From assembly GCA_028023455.1 (NCBI GenBank), contig JAQFVV010012510.1, positions 3,021,420 to 3,085,419 on the forward strand: DNA of 64,000 bases, read 5' to 3'. Each line of letters begins with the position of its first letter. Position 1 is the first letter of the stretch. The notes under the pieces were generated by a model. That model did no database searches. It had not been told where the DNA came from and saw nothing but the letters and a program-made list of their open reading frames with translations. Origin of the DNA: Epiperipatus broadwayi (lineage: Eukaryota > Onychophora > Udeonychophora > Euonychophora > Peripatidae). Below, in pieces: positions 59,346 through 64,000 of this stretch. Made by a program: the position numbers and the translations under genes.

Positions 59346-59704
59346 ATCAGCATATGATATATTGTGGATGTGTTTGAGATTGGTTTATGAACTTTTTGTA
59401 GGAGATTATTGAAATGGGGTGCTTTTCTTAACTTTCCATCTTTTTCTGGAATTAGGATACCCATATACTTGTTTATAAATAGTTATTTGTGATATATAAA
59501 TATACATTTTCAAGATCTGAAGGCGTTAATTATTTTGAGATGTAATTTTAAACATAGGAGCTTTTTAAAAACTGCTCTAAATATAAAATGCTAAAATTAA
59601 TGTTATTACTGTGATGAAAAGCAATGTTTAATTACCACCAATGATAGATTAATATATCTCATCACACAGACAAATATTTACAAACATATTCTTAACCATA
59701 TATC

Positions 59705-61150
59705 ATTATCATCATTTACAACTATTATCTCATCCATTATAGGATCAAAATCTTTCTAAATTTCATCCAGTTTCTCTGATCTCTAGTCACTTTTTTCTAT
59801 ATCACCGCAATAAACCATTCTTATAACATTCATCCATCTTACATGTGGTCACTTTCTAGGTCTTTAAAAATCTCTTGGTATCCAGTTTAAGATTTCAACA
59901 GCTGATATATTATCACTTCTTCTAGTAATATATGTATCCCAGCTTTATTTGAGTCTGAGATTTTTTTCAATGCTGTCAGTTATACCTCTTTGTTTTCTCG
60001 TCCATACATTTCATTTATAATCTATATTTCTTCCCATTTCTTGAGGGTCTTGACGTTTTCAAATTGTTCTTCTGTTAAGTTTCCAAGTCTCAGATTCGTA
60101 AACAAGAAGTAGCAAAACACATTTATTAAATTTTTTTATTTTCAAACACATAGACATATTGTTTTTTATTTCCAGCACAAGCTTTCCATCCAAGATTAAT
60201 TCTATAATTAATTTTTATGTATTATGTTTCTTCTAGTTCATTATTATCAATATTTATTTCTTTTTCTGAGAAAATCTATAGTTACTTTAGCATTTTTAAT
60301 ATTTATTTTTAATCCTACTTTTTTTTTTATTATTTGCTAGCTCTTGCAATACTTACTGATGTTCTGAAGTGTTTTAATCTGTAGAAATACTTATAGAAAC
60401 CAATGAATCAAATGCTTCTTCATAATCTATGAATACAAAACATAATTGCAACATTCATTAGTCCTTCCATTAACTTTTGTTAATACTTGAATATGATCTC
60501 TCCTAAAACCACTTTTAGATTCAGTTAGTTATTTGGGTTGACTAGAATCTAAAGTTCACTTTAAATGAATTGTAATTAAGACTGATAAGTCTGTAATTTC
60601 TAATGTCGTCTTAATCACCATTCTTAAATATGATTATGGCTACTGAATTCTTCCAATTATTTGGTACATCTTTGTTATTTTATATTAGATATTTGATGTA
60701 AAACATTGCTAACAATTTTTCTATTTACCTCCAGAATTCTTTTAAGATATCAATCATTTCCCGAAGCTTTTCTCTTGTAGATTTAATTGCATATTCTCTT
60801 CATTTAATATTCTCTTCATTTAAAACACTGGACAATTTGTAATTTATTACTATATAATTCTTTATAGAGTTCTTCCATTGTTTCATTCTTTCTTTTTATT
60901 TCAGGAATAAGTTTTCACCAATAAGATGTTTATTTATGTTTTGAAGTCTTTTATTCTCTTCTACAGATTTCCTTGCTAATTTACAAAACTCTAAATATTC
61001 AAGTTTTCATAATGGATCATCTTCATATGTATTTATATCCTCCCCTTCCCCCCACATTGTGTTATCTAAGTAAAAATTTACTGTTAAATTGCTGCTATTT
61101 GTTTAGCAGCTATCTTTGTTGCATTTCTTAATAGTGTATCCATTATCCTT
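59705..61150 (-). pseudogene. RTE-type LINE, long degraded copy
   Basis: The 3' part (59810-59950) aligns with the RTE C-terminus at 41817-42140 (shared AAATCTCTTGGTATCCAG against CAATCTCTTGGAATCCAG). Further upstream, at 60400-60436 minus, a piece reads FIDYEEAFDS, the RT motif carrying the first catalytic Asp, and SGFRRDH lies about 30 codons before it as expected. The spacing fits one element. Many stops and frameshifts make it old. The endonuclease domain is not seen. Confidence 0.75.
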
Positions 61151-61154
61151 CCAT

Positions 61155-61440
61155 AGATTTCATTCACAACTGAACAATTTTCAAATATTTATATATAATC
61201 AAAATTACTCCAAATTCACAACTCAACGAGACTTGCCAAAAATTAAACTCTAAAACACAACCAATGGTTTGACTGCTTCAAGTCTCAAATGAAAAGAAGT
61301 TTTTTACACTTGAGAAGTCTGCTTGTAGCAATGAAAATATTGGTTGTTTTAAAGTTTATTTTTGGCTAGTCTGGTTGAATTGTGAATTTGGGGTAATTTT
61401 GATTATTTATCGACTAGTTTAGCTACTTTTAATATATATA
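61155..61440. other. No gene recognised
   Basis: No supported feature. Confidence 0.45.
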
Positions 61441-61474
61441 TATAATAAAAACACAGAATTACTTCTCTATAAAA

Positions 61475-61520
61475 CTGCTTTAATATTTCAACCAGCAGAC
61501 TGGTTTTCATCAGAAAGCAA
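61475..61520 (-). ncRNA. Hammerhead ribozyme, intact, family D
   Basis: On the minus strand: stem I UUGCUUU (61514-61520) with AAAGCAG (61475-61481), seven pairs including a terminal G-U; CUGAUGA (61507-61513); one unpaired A; stem II AACCAG/CUGGUU (six pairs) around UCUG; GAAA (61486-61489); a loopless AU/AU stem III; and U at the cleavage position. The helices are the strongest in the window apart from stem III. Confidence 0.8.
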
Positions 61521-61775
61521 CATGGCTATTTCCAGAATTTAGCGCTAAAATATTACAGACAATTACGTATCAGATAACAAAACTAATTCCTATAGGCTAA
61601 AAATCTTTAAAAACTTTGTAGTTTTTAAAGATTTTTAACCTGTAGGAATTAGTTTTGTTATCTGATACGTAACTGTCAAAGTTTTTAAAGATTTTTAGCC
61701 TATAGGAATTAGTTTTGTTATCTGATATGTAACTGTCTGTAATATTTTAGCGCTTAGTTTCTGTAAACAGCCATT

Positions 61776-61821
61776 TTGCTTTCTGATGAAAACCAGACTG
61801 CTGGTTGAAATATTAAAACAG
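61776..61821 (+). ncRNA. Hammerhead ribozyme, family D, plus copy
   Basis: Mirror of 61475-61520. CUGAUGA (61783-61789), stem II AACCAG/CUGGUU around ACUG, GAAA (61807-61810), and AUAU then U at stem III. Stem I has one C-A mismatch in the middle. The loop of stem II differs from the left copy while the pairs are unchanged. Confidence 0.75.
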
Positions 61822-62280
61822 TTTTATAGAGAAGTAATTCTGTATTTTTATTATGTTTTTATTTTTCCTTTAGTTAGTTCATATATTTATTATATATATA
61901 TTCCTTTTGCCTAGAAAATTTAATAGACATACACATTACAGGGGCATAAACATCAATATGCTTATTTGTAGAGAACAAAGTGAAATTCAAAAAGTCACTT
62001 GCATCAGTCAAACCAATACATAACATATTGCATATTATAATCTTATAATACTGATAGGTCTACAGGTGGAGGATAATGGAAGGATTTCATATTTGAAAAT
62101 TAACTACTGTTTCATTTAAATCTCATTATGTACCCATCTCGAAATAAAATATAAACATTTCTATAAGTATAAATACAACAATATAGTTGTGTTTAATTAA
62201 AAAAATAGATTTCTTAATTTTTAACTAAATTTAAAGTTTATATCTGTATTAAATCATAATCTCAAGCCTAATAAATAATC

Positions 62281-62335
62281 ATGGTAGAGCGACCAATCGG
62301 GAGATCCCAGAATCGATTCTGGCACACGCACCAAG
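62281..62335 (+). repeat. tRNA-like segment
   Basis: GGTAGAGCGACC resembles an A-box/D-arm, and CAGAATCGATTCTGG forms a perfect T-arm-like hairpin with a B-box-like core. The acceptor stem is not convincing. A SINE head is the best guess. Confidence 0.45.
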
Positions 62336-62639
62336 AAATAAAATCATTATCATTTTATATTTGAAATGCACAGCTTCAAAGATGGGAATTCAGAAAATTT
62401 GACATTTGTAAATCAAATTGCTTTAATGTATATATAGGTATAGGAAAATACACATCTACTTAAGTCAGCTACAGATCTGACTATGTATATTTTAGCTATA
62501 GACCATGAATTAACAAAACCACCAGCTCCACAATGAACATCTTTAACAAACAGTAGTAACCATCATTTCGTATAATATCTATAAGCAATTTATTTTTTAA
62601 GTGTAAAAGATATTAGAACATCCACATAAATCACAGAAT

Positions 62640-62735
62640 ATTTAAATTGTTACATTTTCATTTGCCATTGTCAAACTTCCTCCACTCACAACTTGGATGC
62701 CATCCATTTCAGATAAATACGCAGAATATTTCAAC
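62640..62735. repeat. Interspersed repeat shared with 36.2 kb
   Basis: TGTCAAACTTCCTCCACTC and CATTTCAGATAAATAC match 36218-36308. It directly precedes the Penelope-type tail here. Confidence 0.6.
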
Positions 62736-62744
62736 TACAAAAAA

Positions 62745-63010
62745 ATCAAGTCAGATGTCACATGACCTAATTTAAACAAGCTTGTATTACAAATGTTATA
62801 TAAAGAGCTCGCAAATAAGCTCCAACAAGCTTTGCAGCATATTCCTAACCCCAGACTGGTTTCTGCTACTGGCTTCCTCAGTGAGGTGCTAGGGTATTCA
62901 AGCATTAGATTAAAAATACCAGGACAAGCCCAGCATTTTATCTAAGTAGAAAATCTGAAATTTTCAGACATCAATATGTCTTCCAATCCAGTTACCTAAC
63001 TTAAATAAGA
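62745..63010 (-). mobile_element. Penelope-type tail, family B, with ribozyme
   Basis: On the minus strand it runs from AGTTAGGTAACTGGATTGG through ATGTCTGAAAATTTCAGATT and the ribozyme to AGGTCATGTGACATCTGACT at the end. The closest relatives are 44.66-44.77 kb and 11.2-11.5 kb. This is a solitary copy with no visible plus partner. Confidence 0.8.
62848..62887 (-). ncRNA. Hammerhead ribozyme, family B
   Basis: On the minus strand: stem I ACCUCA (62882-62887) with UGGGGU (62848-62853), CUGAGGA (62875-62881), GAAA, stem III AC/GU with a CA loop, then C. The G in CUGAGGA falls at position 7, which tolerates any base. The first pair of stem II has become A-A, leaving only two pairs, so activity is doubtful. 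Confidence 0.6.
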
Positions 63011-63014
63011 CACT

Positions 63015-63955
63015 GCTATTTAAGGATGTGATTTTAAACTGCTTGTTATAGTCATTACATCATTGCTAGATATAAATATTATGGTGCCGGTGTTACTATA
63101 TGTCCAAAGTATATTCATGAATGAAGCTACCACTGACCTGTGATATAAGATTAAAATCAACTTTATTTATGCTTTAGATAAAACAATGTATCATCTCTTA
63201 TTACAATTGTAGCTATTACTTATTTATACATGTATCTTCCAAAAGTATGCATTCATTTTGAATTCGTGTAATTTAATATACATATGTACATGACAATAGC
63301 TAACAGCTTGAAACCAGTTTGGGAATAGAAATATTCAGAAAATCTTCTATTAGCACGCTCATGATATTAGTATATATATACACACACACATACCGTTCAA
63401 TTTAAGCAGTTTAGTGTTAGCATTGACTCCCAACTGATAAAAAGAAAAATTTTAATTTTATCAATTTAACCTACTACTTTGAAGTTCATCACCAGTACTA
63501 CTCACATAGTAATCATGCAGTAATAAATAAATAATGATTGTCTTTTGTTTTTATAGCGAAACATCAAATATATAACCTTAATGTTAATGAGTATTGTTTT
63601 GAAGGTATCTTAAGGCATTCCAGCATACACTTTCTATCAGTACTAAGTGTATTTTTCTATGCCCAATATCAGCATTCATGTTTAAAGCAAAAACAATATT
63701 TTTAAAATATTCTAAGACAATTTCTGTCAGGGATAAATCATGTGATCTCGATTAATATTAGATAGTTCTTATCCTTTTTCCAGGAAAACGGTTATCAAAA
63801 AAGATTTTGATACTTTAATACAGTACTAGCAACATATCTGCTTGATGAAAGTCATTTTCAAGTTTTTTGTTTGCATCTAAATTCAATCTTTCAATCAGCC
63901 CACAAATCACTCTCACTATAAATACATTTTGAAACATCTACCAAAAACGTGAAAA
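63015..63955. other. No gene recognised
   Basis: AT-rich sequence with a short CA run near 63380. Confidence 0.5.
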
Positions 63956-63959
63956 ATAT

Positions 63960-64000
63960 AAATGATCTTCAAGATGGGAATCTCATGCTGAGCCAGCATT
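63960..64000 (-). mobile_element. HHR-tRNA repeat, cut by window edge
   Basis: On the minus strand: ATGCTGGCTCAGCATGAGAT (stem II intact, GAAA changed to GAGA), then GAAGATCATTT. The rest lies outside the window. Confidence 0.6.

Larger units (their letters stand above)
61443..61853. mobile_element. Head-to-head ribozyme pair, family D
   Basis: Inverted arms meet near 61620. The left arm (minus) and right arm (plus) share ATACAGAATTACTTCTCTAT and complement at the outer ends, the ribozyme, then AATATTTTAGCGCT and TAGGAATTAGTTTTGTTATC. The right arm has one extra direct copy (60 bp: GTTTTTAAAGATTTTTA... at 61621 and 61681). There is no coding sequence. Probably the 3' ends of a PLE or a retrozyme. 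Confidence 0.85.

Noticed and set aside
62281-62335. Functional tRNA gene
   Set aside because: The T-arm is convincing, but there is no acceptor stem or proper anticodon arm.

Overview
The window looks like intergenic or intronic DNA from a large, AT-rich animal genome. I find no host protein-coding gene. It holds long microsatellites (GATA/GACA, TG, TA, TAA), many degraded retroelements and DNA-transposon relics, a 500-base assembly gap (27105-27604), and a vertebrate/mollusc-type TTAGGG-like block. The mix of Penelope-like elements (PLEs), RTE-type LINEs, hAT relics, tRNA-derived SINEs and very long simple repeats fits a mollusc, most plausibly a cephalopod. That assignment is inference from repeat style, not proof.

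Layout. 0-5 kb: GATA/GACA satellite, a 209-bp foldback, an 850-bp piggyBac-like MITE, and a Penelope-type 3' end with a well-formed hammerhead ribozyme (4678-4719). 5-10 kb: a GIY-YIG fragment and two head-to-head pairs of an abundant ribozyme-bearing, tRNA-like repeat (called here the HHR-tRNA repeat). 10.9-11.6 kb: a composite Penelope-tail insertion with a perfect 12-bp target duplication. 13-17 kb: a LINE 3' end with a C-C-H-C zinc knuckle and a 973-bp pogo/Tigger-like MITE containing a second copy of that LINE tail. 18-25 kb: more HHR-tRNA repeats, including the best ribozyme of that family (24601-24644). 25.5-26.7 kb: a TIR element enclosing degenerate telomere-like repeats, followed by a 137-bp palindrome and the gap. 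30-34 kb: a minisatellite and long TAA and TA tracts. 34-36 kb: two 5'-truncated PLE copies joined head to head at the RT YIDD motif. 37-41 kb: a ZMYM1-like hAT transposase pseudogene interrupted by a SINE, plus the N-terminal part of a second copy. 41.8 kb and 59.7-61.1 kb: minus-strand RTE LINE relics. 44.6-45.5 kb, 52.2-52.8 kb, 61.4-61.9 kb and 62.7-63.0 kb: further Penelope-type ribozyme ends. 49.3-49.9 kb: a 620-bp TG tract. 56.1-56.7 kb: an 87-bp minisatellite. 57.1-58.6 kb: a tandem plus inverted cluster of the HHR-tRNA repeat.

The unifying feature is the self-cleaving RNA motif. At least four distinct sequence families in this one window carry a recognisable type-I hammerhead core (CUGAUGA, stem II, GAAA, very short stem III, then stem I). 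Wherever two such copies lie together (nine pairs), the left one is on the minus strand and the right one on the plus strand, so ribozyme 3' ends point outward. The HHR-tRNA repeat also occurs in direct tandem with a repeat length near 460-520 bp, as expected for a retrozyme-like element that spreads through multimeric or circular RNA. All ribozyme calls rest on hand folding; none has been tested.
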